Part shown: piece by piece, positions 35,621 through 45,110 of the stretch | How positions within the stretch are numbered: the stretch's first letter is position 1 | How the letters are laid out: every line of letters starts with the position of its first letter | Origin: G963422275 sp963422275 | GTDB lineage: Bacteria; Pseudomonadota; Alphaproteobacteria; Rhodobacterales; Rhodobacteraceae | Length of the DNA stretch: 64,000 bases | Direction: 5' to 3' | NCBI GenBank assembly: GCA_963422275.1 | Contig: OY729418.1 | Location: forward strand, 3,906,001 to 3,970,000 | Made by a program: the position numbers and the translations under genes | The notes under the pieces: model-generated | The model's input: only the letters and a program-made list of their open reading frames with translations | Database searches by the model: none | Told to the model about the DNA's origin: nothing

Positions 35621-36005
35621 GGCTCAATTCGCGATTCGCAGGCATGTCCTGGCGCTGGCGGCTGTTGACCGTCTGGATGTGCAGGGCGCAATCCCGCAGC
35701 GGCCGCCCCTCGCGGATCGTCTCGCCCTCGGCAAGCGACGCGGCAAAGACCAGCCATTGCTCCTTGCGGTGTAGCCCGGACAGCAGCGCTCCTCGCCAAC
35801 TCCCAACTCGGTCGCCGCCAGAAAGGCCTCGCCCTCCGGTGGACCCGACAGAACCGCAGCAACCTTGCGGCACGGCTCCGCCGTCAGTTCATCGATACTC
35901 GAAAACCAGTCTTGAAACCGCACCCGATCCATTGTTCCGCTCCCCACGGTCAATGCAAGTCGGAACCTAGTGTAGCACATACGCCTGCAAAATGCGAACA
36001 GAGCC
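35621..36005 (-). mobile_element. MITE-like IS1595 derivative F1 (385 bp) with TATACTTT target duplication
   Basis: Perfect 8-base direct repeats TATACTTT (35613-35620 and 36006-36013) flank inverted ends GGCTCAATTCGCGATTCGCAGG and, on the other strand, GGCTCTGTTCGCATTTTGCAGG. The interior keeps only the start of an IS1595-type transposase (DRVRFQDWFSSIDELTAE..., GVGEERCCPGY) and a short tail. It cannot move itself. It was probably mobilised by a full-length relative such as the parent of F2 (39863-40400). Confidence 0.85.
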
Positions 36006-36188
36006 TATACTTTCAAGAACAAAATGACCGTTTTCGCAACAGTCTTTAATTTCCATTGCGTCGACATCGGCAGGAATGTCAATAATCCGAGTGTCTCCAA
36101 ATCCCATCACGGTGAGGCCGTTCTTGCCGATTACTTGTATGTGTTGCGTATCCACGTAGCACAGGGTGACGGTGCCCTTCCTGCCCAC
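36006..36188 (-). other. short open frame after trpE, interrupted by F1
   Basis: Starting from a GTG at 36188, 30 bases after the trpE stop and in the same frame, 61 codons are open up to F1 (GTVTLCYVDTQHIQVIG ... DIPADVDAMEIKDC). If F1 and one copy of its 8-base target are removed, the frame joins exactly to the CoA-transferase remnant (ESI-RRLRLRACEEL). However, the last part carries a copy of the 17-base IS end motif (36031-36047), and there is no clear ribosome binding site. It may therefore be remnant DNA rather than a gene. Confidence 0.35.
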
Positions 36189-36218
36189 CTGTGCAGGATT
36201 GTTCTCGCTTCTAGAATT

Positions 36219-37730
36219 TTACTTGCTTCTGTCACAGGCGAAAAGGCCGGAATCCTCGGCAGCTTTGCGAAGAGCCTGCGATTTGGTGACCGTTTCTTGC
36301 CACTCCATCTCGGGGTCGCTATCGTGTACTATTCCGCCGCCCGCCTGAATGTACAGCTTCCGATCTTTCAGCACCGCCGTACGGAGAGCAATGCACATGT
36401 CCATGTCGCCGTTCACGGAAAAGTATCCGATCCCACCCCCATAGATCCCGCGCTTTTCCCTTTCAAGTTCGTCAATGATTTCCATCGCACGAACTTTGGG
36501 AGCCCCGGAAACAGTTCCCGCAGGCAAGCCGGCGAGCAGGGCGGACAGTGCATCATGCTCCGAAGCAAGTTCGCCTGTAACGTTAGACACAATATGCATC
36601 ACGTGCGAGTATCTTTCGATGATGAACTTTTCGGTTGGCCGCACAGTGCCAAACTTCGATACTCGACCGACGTCATTTCTGCCTAGGTCGAGCAGCATGA
36701 GATGCTCTGCGCATTCTTTTTCGTCGGCAAGAAGTTCACGTGCAAGCTCCGCGTCCGCCGCAGGACTAGCTCCTCTTGGACGGGTTCCAGCAATGGGCCT
36801 GATGGTGACCTTGCGCCCGAACACGCGCACGAGAATCTCTGGACTCGCCCCGACCACCTGAAAATTCCCAAAGTTGAAGAAAAACATGAATGGGGATGGG
36901 TTTGTGCGGCGCAGAGCCCTGTAGAAAGCAAATGGAGGCTGAGAGAACTTTTGCACCCAACGCTGACTTGGAACGACCTGAAATATATCTCCGGCACTGA
37001 TGTACTCCTTGGCTTTCCTGACGATGTCTAAGTAGTTTGGATGCGAAATGCTCGCCCTTGGAGCCTCAAGCGTCACCGAATTTCCAAGATTTCGACCATC
37101 GATGGCAGGTGTGCACTCGAGGTCTCGGACAGCTTCCATCACGCGTCCGGCAGCTTGATCGTAAGCAGCGTGAGACTTGAGCCCGCTGTCGCCCCAAGCA
37201 GGGCTGATCACGATTGCTTCTCCCTTGACGCCATCGAGTACTGCGACAACCGATGGCCTCATCAATAGTGCATCCGGAGTGCCGATTGTGTCTTTATTTA
37301 CTTCGGGAAGCCGTTCAAATAGCCGAACCATGTCGTATCCAAGGAATCCGAACAGACCAGCTGAGCTTGCCGGGAGAGAAGGGGGCAAATCGATGCGGCA
37401 ACGCCGTATTAAGTTTCTAAGAGAGCAAAACGGTGCTTCCGTCTCGACCGTCCAGCTGTCCAAGTTGATTCTTGCTTTCCTATTGAGCCGGGCCGTATTG
37501 CCACGACATTCCCAAATTAAATCGGGATCCATGCCCACAATTGAGTACCGTCCACGGATTTCTCCTCCAGTCACCGATTCAAGCATGAAACTGTTCGCTC
37601 GTGCCTTGGCGAGCTTCAGCATCAGGGACACAGGCGTATCCAGATCGGCCGCTAGACGGGTGTAAACAACTTGACTTTTGCCAGCGTCAAAGCCGGACTT
37701 GAACTCACCGAAGGATGGAAACAATGCCAT
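36219..37730 (-). CDS. trpE: anthranilate synthase component I TrpE
   Basis: Chorismate to anthranilate, with TrpG. 503 residues. The N-terminal feedback-inhibition region ANSFMLESV, then the catalytic C-terminal blocks IAGTRPRGASPAADAELARELLADEKE, HLMLLDLGRNDVGRV, AGTVSGAPKVRAMEIIDELE and GGIVHDSDPEMEWQET are all present (each read in overlapping parts). It starts 11 nt after the ppiD stop. No leader peptide or attenuator is seen between ppiD and trpE. Confidence 0.96.
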   Translation of the reverse strand: MALFPSFGEFKSGFDAGKSQVVYTRLAADLDTPVSLMLKLAKARANSFMLESVTGGEIRGRYSIVGMDPDLIWECRGNTARLNRKARINLDSWTVETEAPFCSLRNLIRRCRIDLPPSLPASSAGLFGFLGYDMVRLFERLPEVNKDTIGTPDALLMRPSVVAVLDGVKGEAIVISPAWGDSGLKSHAAYDQAAGRVMEAVRDLECTPAIDGRNLGNSVTLEAPRASISHPNYLDIVRKAKEYISAGDIFQVVPSQRWVQKFSQPPFAFYRALRRTNPSPFMFFFNFGNFQVVGASPEILVRVFGRKVTIRPIAGTRPRGASPAADAELARELLADEKECAEHLMLLDLGRNDVGRVSKFGTVRPTEKFIIERYSHVMHIVSNVTGELASEHDALSALLAGLPAGTVSGAPKVRAMEIIDELEREKRGIYGGGIGYFSVNGDMDMCIALRTAVLKDRKLYIQAGGGIVHDSDPEMEWQETVTKSQALRKAAEDSGLFACDRSK

Positions 37731-37741
37731 CTATGGCACGG

Positions 37742-39625
37742 TCACTGAAACTGGGAATGCACCGCGTTGATCACGGCTTGGTCTAGCTCCAACCCAGCAG
37801 ACCGCCTAAGTTGTATTGCGAACAGCACAAATGCATCGTCTCCGATGGATAAAGCAATTTCGGTGCTGAGGCTGTCTCTCGCCGCCCGAATATCAGGCGA
37901 ATTAAAATCAACGTTGACGATTTCGTCCAGCCTTGCCACCACAACCCGGTTCCCTTGCTGATGAACTAGAATTTCCCCTTCTTTCAGCTTGAACACTTCG
38001 GCGACAAGCTGTGCAGGAGCGGCAGCGACAAACCTTGTCCGCGTTACTTCATTTTCAATAAACGGAAACAGGTTCAAGTCGCCGAAGTCTTTCCCGCCCG
38101 TGAGACCTGCCTCTATTGATTCTCCCAATTCTCGAAGCTGCTGACCAACTAGTTCGGTTTCTAGCAACTCAGCTGCCGTGCTTCGAACCTCGTCGAGCGG
38201 TTGAAGTTGCGGCTCCAGCAAACTGTCGAGCCGGAGTGCAAAAACACCGCCATCTTGAAGACCAAGCAGTTCCGGAAAGTCTTCGGCTTCAACTGCCTGT
38301 GCAGCAGACCTAAATTCGGTATGCTCGGCGATTCCTCCATAAGGTGTGTCATCACTGAAGGAAATGTTGCCAAGCTGCATTGCGGTTTCAGAAGCGAGTT
38401 GTTCGAGAGTCGCACCACCGACTAGCAGATCTTCATAGGCCTCAACCTGATCGGAAATGAACTGTCGGGCACGTGTGCTTGCAATTTCCGCTTCTAGCTC
38501 TTTCTTGGCTTCGTCAAATGAAATGTTGGACTTCAGCACGGCGTTTATTCGAAATATCGCGGGACCAAGGTTTGATTGTACAGGACCGACGATGCCCAAA
38601 TCGGCAACAGAGAATACAGCATCAGCCGCGCCCGAAGAGAGGTCTTTGCGCTCGACTTCACCCAATTCAATGTCAGCGAGCAGGACCCCTCTTTCCTCCA
38701 GCAATCCATCAAAATCGACGCTCCCTCCTCGAAGGCGCAACTCTGCTTCGATTGCTGATTCCTCGTCGGGAAAAACCAGTCGATCGACATCACGTCGCTC
38801 TGGAGCGTGATAAATCTCCTCGCGTTCGTCATACAATGCCCTTACGTCTTGCTGGCTGATTTCGACCGTATCAATAAGCATATCGGGCATCAGCCAAGCG
38901 AAAGTAATATTCCTGCGCTCGGGAAGTGTAAATCGTTCCGGATTCGCTTCGTAGTAATCTTTCAGTTCGGAATCGTTCCAAGTCGGTTTCGGGACGGTCA
39001 ACATCCCCGAGGTCACTTCAACCCAGCGAAAGCTTCGACGCTCTTCAACAAACTCCAGCAGCATGTGGGCAAATTGGGATGACGGCCGAAGTGCAGAAGT
39101 TACCGAAAATTGAAGGAGTTCCCGTGCTGCATCCTCTCGCAAGAGCTCTTCGTATTCGGCGGCGCTGAATCCCAATCGCTCCAGCAAAAATTCGTAGGAT
39201 TCAATGTCAAATGCACCGTCAAGTCCGGTAAACTGATCGCTTTCCTGAAGTCGCCTTAAAACTGTCGCGTCTCCGACAGACAATCCAATTTCATTGCTTT
39301 CGTTGTCCAAGGACGCAAAAAAGATCGTTCGCTCCAAAGCCCTTTGCGCAACTCCGTACACGCTAGCTTCTGCAAGGGATAGGTTCTGGCCCGTCTGAGA
39401 CTGGACACGTTGCAGTTCGGAGTTCAAGTTTCGCCTATACTCGTCAATGGTGATCTCTTCATTGCCAACGGACCCTATCGCACCAACATTCCCAGTGAAA
39501 TTGCCGATTCCAAACCCAGCGAGGCCCAGAATTAACAGGCCAATGAGCATAAAGACGAGAACATTAGTCATCTTGACTTTGCGCACGCCTGTCGTTGCCA
39601 TCTTTGAGCTATGAGCCTTAGCCAT
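37742..39625 (-). CDS. SurA/PpiD-type peptidylprolyl isomerase, inner-membrane anchored
   Basis: 627 residues. A cytoplasmic basic N-terminus (KMATTGVRKVKM), one membrane anchor at about residues 24-45 (VLVFMLIGLLILGLAGFGIG), then a large periplasmic part. That part has a SurA-N-like helical region (VGNEEITIDEYRRNLNSELQ) and a weak parvulin-like region in the middle. Such proteins chaperone newly exported outer-membrane proteins and, in Rhodobacterales, sit upstream of trpE. Close spacing to trpE implies cotranscription. Confidence 0.88.
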   Translation of the reverse strand: MAKAHSSKMATTGVRKVKMTNVLVFMLIGLLILGLAGFGIGNFTGNVGAIGSVGNEEITIDEYRRNLNSELQRVQSQTGQNLSLAEASVYGVAQRALERTIFFASLDNESNEIGLSVGDATVLRRLQESDQFTGLDGAFDIESYEFLLERLGFSAAEYEELLREDAARELLQFSVTSALRPSSQFAHMLLEFVEERRSFRWVEVTSGMLTVPKPTWNDSELKDYYEANPERFTLPERRNITFAWLMPDMLIDTVEISQQDVRALYDEREEIYHAPERRDVDRLVFPDEESAIEAELRLRGGSVDFDGLLEERGVLLADIELGEVERKDLSSGAADAVFSVADLGIVGPVQSNLGPAIFRINAVLKSNISFDEAKKELEAEIASTRARQFISDQVEAYEDLLVGGATLEQLASETAMQLGNISFSDDTPYGGIAEHTEFRSAAQAVEAEDFPELLGLQDGGVFALRLDSLLEPQLQPLDEVRSTAAELLETELVGQQLRELGESIEAGLTGGKDFGDLNLFPFIENEVTRTRFVAAAPAQLVAEVFKLKEGEILVHQQGNRVVVARLDEIVNVDFNSPDIRAARDSLSTEIALSIGDDAFVLFAIQLRRSAGLELDQAVINAVHSQFQ

Positions 39626-39862
39626 CAGAAGCCTGTAAACCTTGCAAACTTTTCAAAAAGACTACTAGGCATTAAGCTTTTGGAATTCAACCCAGTAGAA
39701 TCGCATCGCTGTTGTAGCGGACTCTATATGCGGGCCATGCAGAATTACGGTGGCGGCGAGGCACTTTAGCGAATGCGTGGAGCCTGCAAACGCTTCAAAT
39801 TCTGGATCAATCATGTAGAAATTTATAACCATGATGTGCAACGCCTCGCGCTATTTGCGTTA

Positions 39863-40400
39863 GGCTCTGTTCGCATTTCGCAGGCGCATGTGCTGCACTT
39901 GGTTTCGACTTGCATTGACCATGGGGAGCAAAACAATGGATCGGGCACAGTTTCGGGACTGGGTTTCCAGCATCGATGAGCTGACGGCGACGCAGCGCCG
40001 GGAGGCTGCGGCGGTTCTGTCGGATCCGCCGGAGGGCGAGGCCTCTCTGGCGGCAATCGAGCTGGGGGTCGGCGAGGAGCGCCGCTGTCCGCACTGCGAC
40101 ACCGGCGGCGCGGTGTCCCGGGGCAAGTCGCGCGGTCTGTGCCGCTATCGCTGCAAGTCCTGCGGCCGGACTTTCGACGCCCTCACCGGCACGGCGCTGT
40201 CCGGGCTGCACCGCAAGGAGCAGTGGCTGGCGTTTGCCGCGTCGCTTGCCGAGGGCGAGACCATCCGCGGGGCTGCGGCGCTCGGCATCCTCGCGAGAGC
40301 GTTAACCGCTCCGCCGGCGAGCGGGTGCGCGGGGCCGTGCACATCCAGACGGCCACCAGCCGCCAGCGCCAGATCATGCCTGCGATTCGCGAATTGAGCC
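39863..40400 (+). mobile_element. IS1595-family element F2, internally truncated
   Basis: Ends GGCTCTGTTCGCATTTCGCAGGCG (39863) and the complement of GGCTCAATTCGCGAATCGCAGG (to 40400). Inside is a transposase start from ATG 39936: DRAQFRDWVSSIDELTATQ, then a zinc ribbon CPHC ... CRYRCKSCGRTF and LSGLHRKEQWLAFAASLAEGETIR. The catalytic core is missing. At the right end it is fused directly to left-truncated B2, with no matching target duplication. Confidence 0.75.
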
Positions 40401-41051
40401 TAAAGGAAAAGGGATTTTCTTTCCGGCTCTGATGTGATTCAAGCTTCCAAACAGTGGGAGCTTGAGGATGCGAGGCCGGCACGATCTGACGGATGCGGAA
40501 TGGGCGATCATCTCGCCGTTGCCGCCTGACAAGCCGCGGGTGGACGACCGGCGGGCGATCAGCGGGATTTTTCACATCCTGCGCACCGGCACGCCGCGGG
40601 CGGAAAAAAGGGGTCCGGATCACGCCATCGGGCGCTCGCGAGGCGGGCTGAGCGCCAAAATCCACGTCGTCGTCGACGGCCTTGGCCTGCCGCGCCGCTT
40701 CGCGCTCACCCCGGGCCAAGCCTCCGACAAGGCTGCCGTGCCTGCCCTCCCTGACGGCCTTGAGCCGGCCCGGGACACCGTCGCCGACCGCGGCTATGAC
40801 GCCCGCACCATCCTCAAGCTCATTGCCGACCATGGCTCTTGCCCTCACATCCCGACCCAACGGGACCGCCGGGAGCGGCGCTTGGTGCCCGATCACCTGT
40901 ACCGCCAACGCAACCTCGTCGGACGCTTCTTCAACAAGCTCAAGCACTTCCGAGGCATCGCGACCCGCCATCACAAGCTTGCAAGAAACTTCCTCGCCGC
41001 AATCGCCCTTGCCTGCATCCGCCTCTGGATCAAAATCAATGAGTACACAAC
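40401..41051 (+). mobile_element. IS5-family (IS427-like) element B2, left end truncated
   Basis: Closely related to B1 but lacking the first about 15 bases of the left end, where it is fused to F2. The right end GAGTACACAAC and a CTAG (41052-41055) are retained. The transposase from ATG 40468 has GRHDLTDAEWAIISPLPPDKP, a deletion after FHILRTGTP, then a good core (HAIGRSRGGLSAKIHVVVD, VADRGYDARTILKLI, YRQRNLVGRFFNKLKHFRGIATRHHKLARNFLAA). The first catalytic region is lost, so it is inactive. Confidence 0.78.
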
Positions 41052-41055
41052 CTAG

Positions 41056-41394
41056 GGCGAAGCCCTGAAGGCAAGATGCCGGTCGCCGGAGCGGTCGAAC
41101 TCGGCGACGGCAACGCGCCGGGCCGCCTGTGGCTGGCCACGACCCCGTCCTGCAACGCCAAGGATCTCGGCAGCTTCGCTGTGCGCAGCACCGCCGCGAC
41201 CGCGATCATCAAGACAGACGGCTGGAGCGGCTGCACGCCAAGCACCTCCAGACCTGTCTCGGCGAGTTCGTCTTTCGCTTCAATCGGCGCCGAAATCGCC
41301 ACGCTGCATTCCTGTCCCTGTTCCTGCAGGCTCTGCGCGCCAAACCTCACCCCTGCCGCATCTTGATCAAACCGGAACCAAGTGCATAAGCAGT
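41056..41394 (+). mobile_element. IS1595-family fragment E2 (right part only)
   Basis: Begins abruptly at the right end of B2. It carries the second half of the E-type transposase in broken frames (EGKMPVAGAVELGDGNAPGRLWLA, TDGWSG, HLQTCLGEFVFRFNRRRNRHAAF). It ends with the same terminal sequence as E1 (AACCGGAACCAAGTGCATAA). No target duplication. Confidence 0.7.
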
Positions 41395-41424
41395 TTACGT
41401 TAATAGAGGTCAAAAAATCTCTTA

Positions 41425-41719
41425 GGCTCAATTCGTGAATCACAGGCTTAGCTTGGCGCTGGCCACCGCGTGACAAACTCTGGCGATGGATGCTTGCCGA
41501 GCGCGATGAGATGGAACCGCATCAAACAGCTGTCGGGACATTTGGTGGCGATGCCGCTGAAACGCCGCAGGAAGCCCTTGCCCCGGGACACCGCGTCGCC
41601 GTCAACTCATCGATATTCGAACAGTCTCGAAACCACGCCCGATCCATCCGCCCGTCTCCCATGTTCAATGCAAATCGGGAGTCAATCCATCAGCAGGCCC
41701 ACGAATTGCAGATTGAGCC
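41425..41719 (-). mobile_element. MITE-like IS1595 derivative F3 (295 bp)
   Basis: Inverse orientation relative to F2. The end GGCTCAATTCGTGAATCACAGG is at 41425 and a diverged other end (…GATTGAGCC) is at 41719. It is flanked by ATCTCTTA (41417-41424) and TTCTCTTA (41720-41727), an 8-base duplication with one mismatch. The interior keeps only bits of the transposase start. It is a second short, non-autonomous copy like F1. Confidence 0.7.
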
Positions 41720-41964
41720 TTCTCTTAAGAACTCCTCAATTCCATTGGATTTCAAAGTTCGAGGTGTTGGAGGCTCTCCAGTGCGCCGAGCGCGACAAAT
41801 TCGTCAAGTGCCGAATAGTTGCTGTACATGAATCGAGCATGCGCATCTTGGCATCTGACCACGAACACTGCCAGAAGCCAGCGGCCGGGAGAAAAAAGCG
41901 GCTAGCAACACGGCTGCTAAGGGGTCGCCGAGATGGGAATCGGGGCCTCCGCAGGTAGAGAGCC

Positions 41965-42054
41965 TGGCGGAGAGACAGGGATTCGAACCCTGGGTACCCG
42001 CAAAGGCACAACGGTTTTCGAGACCGCCCCGTTCGTCCACTCCGGCACCTCTCC
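41965..42054 (-). tRNA. tRNA-Ser (CGA)
   Basis: 90 bases including an encoded CCA. Acceptor arm GGAGAGG pairs with TCTCTCC, the anticodon loop is CTCGAAA (anticodon CGA, reading UCG), and the T arm is CAGGGTTCGAATCCCTG. A long variable arm typical of class II tRNA-Ser is present. Discriminator G. It stands alone; no integrase or attachment duplication is visible beside it. Confidence 0.95.
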
Positions 42055-42708
42055 GGCCAAGAAATTTAAATAGCAATAATGGGTCAAGCTTTCAAGCAAA
42101 GCCGCTAGATTAATCGCTTTTCCTTTTTGGTTGTGGCTCGCGGCAGCTTGGCCGCGGCATGTGCCATGCCGAGTGGGGAGCTGTCGTCCCATCCAGCGCA
42201 CTTCAGCATACTTTGCATCAGCGTTGTCCGGCACGGCTTGTGCAATGGTCAGGGTAGCCACCACATTGCGGCAAAGTTCTCCGGGCTGCTGTCTTTCCGG
42301 TTGCGCTGCCGATCCTCGTTCGTCGCTGCGCCAAGCACCTAGTGCAGCGAGTCCCCGATCAACCAGTGCACGCGTACCACGGCCGGAAAGCATTATTGAT
42401 TTACCCTTCATCTCGTGCAACGCCTCGATCTTTCCGGTAGCTGGCAAGCGTGGCTAGCGGTACGTCTCCTGCAGCTAGCCGATGTTGGTGCAGACCGTAC
42501 TGACGTTTGCGTCTCGTCCCACATCCAAGTCGTTGAAAGCGTTATGTTTTCCGGACATCCAAGGCAGAACATCGAGTCGCGGCCTTGAATCTTGTGGCTC
42601 AAGATTCACGAAACGGCGCGTAAACGGCTCCTTGCTCTGTCAGTATCTCTCCATGCAGGCACACTGCATCGCGGGCTGGAAAATAAGATTGCTGAGAAAT
42701 GCCCTTAG
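42055..42708. other. gap between tRNA-Ser and IS5 copy A2: no gene recognised
   Basis: About 650 bases. A minus-strand frame at 42120-42447 is open but shows no family features. Near 42640-42700 lies a stretch related to the possible IS110-type remnants at 15500 and 26400. The tRNA promoter should lie close to 42060-42100. Confidence 0.4.
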
Positions 42709-43925
42709 GGAACCTCTGAATACAGCCTGATTTTGGGCGTTGCATTGCGCATCCGGTGCGTACCCGCTGTCTTGCGCCACGCCTTTTTTGGGGGGATCCT
42801 GACATGCAGCGCCTTCGGCAATTGACCTTCGCCAGCCTCGAATGCGATCGCAAGAAGCGCAAGACGCGCCGCGAGATCTCTCCGGAGCGGATGGACGGCC
42901 TGATCCCTTGGGAGCGCTTGGAAGCCCGCATTGCGCCGGTGTATCCGAAGGGCGGCGGCAAGGGGCGACAGCCGCATCCGCTGTCGGTGATGCTGCGCGT
43001 GCACTGCGTCCAGCCGTTCTGCAACCTGAGCGACCCGTTGATGGAGGACCGGCTTGCGAGGCGGAGAGCGTCCGGCGCCTTGCCGGGGCGGTGCTTGAGA
43101 AGGTTCCGGACGAGACGACGATCCCGACTTCCGCCACCGGCTGGAGCGCCACGGACTGGCGCACCAGCTGTTCGGGAGATCGGGGATCACCTGCGAGGGG
43201 GGGGTTGCTGAAGAAGGGCAGCATCGTTGACGCCACCATCATCTCGGCGCCATCGTCGACCAGGAACGAGAGCAACGCCCGCGACCCGGAGATGCACCAG
43301 ACCAGGAAGGGGAACCGGTGGCATTTCGGGATGAAGCTGCACATCGGCACCGACCCCCGGGGTCTGGTGCACCATCTGGAGGGAACGGCCGCCAACGTCG
43401 CGACCTGACGCCTTCGGGCAAGCTTCTGCACGGCGAGGAGGAGCAAGTCCGGGGTGACTCTGGATACCGCGGGATCGGCAAGCGCGCGGAGCACGCGCAT
43501 CGCGATGTGTCGTGGCAGATTGCCCTGCCCCCGGGCCAGCGCCGGACGCTGGCGCCGGGCAGCGCGGCGGCCAGGGCGGAGACGGCGAAGGCCCGGGTGC
43601 GGGCGCGGGTGGAGCATCCGTTCCGGATCGTCAAGCGGGTGTTCGGCTGCGACATGGTTCGGTATCGGGGTCTGGAGAGGAACGTGCAGCGGCTTGCGCT
43701 GCTTCCGGGCTTCTCGAACCTGATGATTGCCCAGCCGCACCTGTCGTGACAAGGGATCAGTGTGTCCGGAATTTGCCGGGTCGGCCCTGCGGGGGCTGAA
43801 CCGGCGGCGGTTCAGCCCCGAAAACGCGCATTTGCGGCTTCCGGACCGCCGAAAAACGACCGGTGCAGCCGGGAAGGGCAAATTCCGCAGCAAACCCCAA
43901 AAAAAACCTCCAAATCAGAGGTTCC
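42709..43925 (+). mobile_element. IS5-family element A, copy 2 (1217 bp) with TTAG target duplication
   Basis: Same ends as copy 1 (GGAACCTCTGAAT at 42709, complement ending at 43925), flanked by TTAG at 42705-42708 and 43926-43929. Nearly identical to copies 1 and 3 across its length. Confidence 0.9.
42804..43749 (+). pseudogene. IS5-family transposase, copy A2, frameshifted
   Basis: Starts like copy 1 (ATG 42804) with the same three-frame patch after MEDRL. A small loss near 43196 (CCTGCGAGGGG) shifts the frame again. A 1-nt loss near 43400 (AACGTCGCGACC against AACGTTCACGACC in copy 1) ends the frame at AANVAT. The last part (LTPSGKLLHGEEEQVRGDSGYRG to the end) is in another frame. Not functional. 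Confidence 0.85.
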
Positions 43926-43929
43926 TTAG

Positions 43930-45110
43930 CCTTGGACAAGCTACCCAAAGACTTGTGCAAGCAGTTGTGCTGACGTTTGATTGAGAGCGGCGGGGTCAAT
44001 CTTTTCATGGCATGTTTGCCGGGCTCGTGGAGCTGGACATCGCTCTTTGCAAGATGGATGTCCTGATCGACCGGCTGGGGTTCTTGACACGCTACGCTCG
44101 CGTCCGGGGCTGGTTGGGATACGATGTCGACATGATGATCCTAGTTCTTTTGCCAAGGTAGTGACACTTCCTTTCAAACCGCGAGCTTGAGCGCACACTA
44201 ACGGTGCACCTTGACTTTATGCCGTTCTGCGGCAGTTCGGCGGTGGAGCATCGCTTGGGTCGCACGACAATCTGCTGGTTTCGCCAGTTGCTTGTACGGT
44301 GCAGCCGCAGCGGCGGATCGGGACCGTGGCCGAGGCGCCACGCTTCCTAACCCAAGTGGCTGGCTACACGGCCGAGCGAGTTCTTGTCGACAAGGGGCTG
44401 GGAAGCACTGCTAGCCGGAACTGCTAGACCGAGGCAGAGATCATGTTCTAGGCCGCCCGGGGGCGGCCGCTCTGTTCGCACTGTAAGCGGTTTAGCCATC
44501 TGATGTCGCGGTGGCACTGAACCCTAGAGTGAACCTTCAGAGCACTGAAACGTGGGTTCGGACGGCGCAGGCAAAGTCGGAGCGTTCGCTCAAGGCGGCC
44601 AACCGGATCAACTTAATGTTAACTAATCTAAGGGTCGGAGTCTATCCCGCGTCCGCTGAGGGCAAGCATCGGGACCTGAAATCGAGAGCCGTGGGCGGAA
44701 AGCTGCTGTCGCTAAACATCATCGAGTCTTGTCGGCACTTGAGACACCCAGTCGGCCCAAAAGCCGAAATGCAGAGCGAATGCCCGCTTTAGCAACGGTT
44801 TTTTGCACCGAGTCCGGCGACCTATTCCTGCTCGCAAACCTCAAAGCGATGCACGTTGGGTGTTGTTCCTATTAAGGGTTGACCCACGAATGATCCAGCA
44901 ATGATGGTTGAACATTACTCAGGTCGCTTGGGAAGTGCATATCTGGCCGCCTTTCTCTCAAACTTATCTTCAGCTGCCCAATCACGCACGAGAGCCTCGC
45001 CAAACTACATGAAATGAGCATCTGCTTCTTGAGACGCTCTGTGCCGAAGGAGAATGCAGATTGGAGACGAAATCATCATCTCTGTCGTGGAGGATGGGTT
45101 CAGTTCATTA
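43930..45110. other. IS remnant stretch after A2 (decayed element D2)
   Basis: No intact gene. From about 44010 to 44803 it parallels D1. DVDMMILVLLPR (about 44130) matches DVELMIRVLLLGQ of D1, and LVDKGLGS (about 44380) matches ADKGLSS. The right boundary is a copy of the 17-base end motif (44787-44803, reversed). The last 300 bases before the histidine-phosphatase-like gene show nothing recognisable. Confidence 0.5.
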
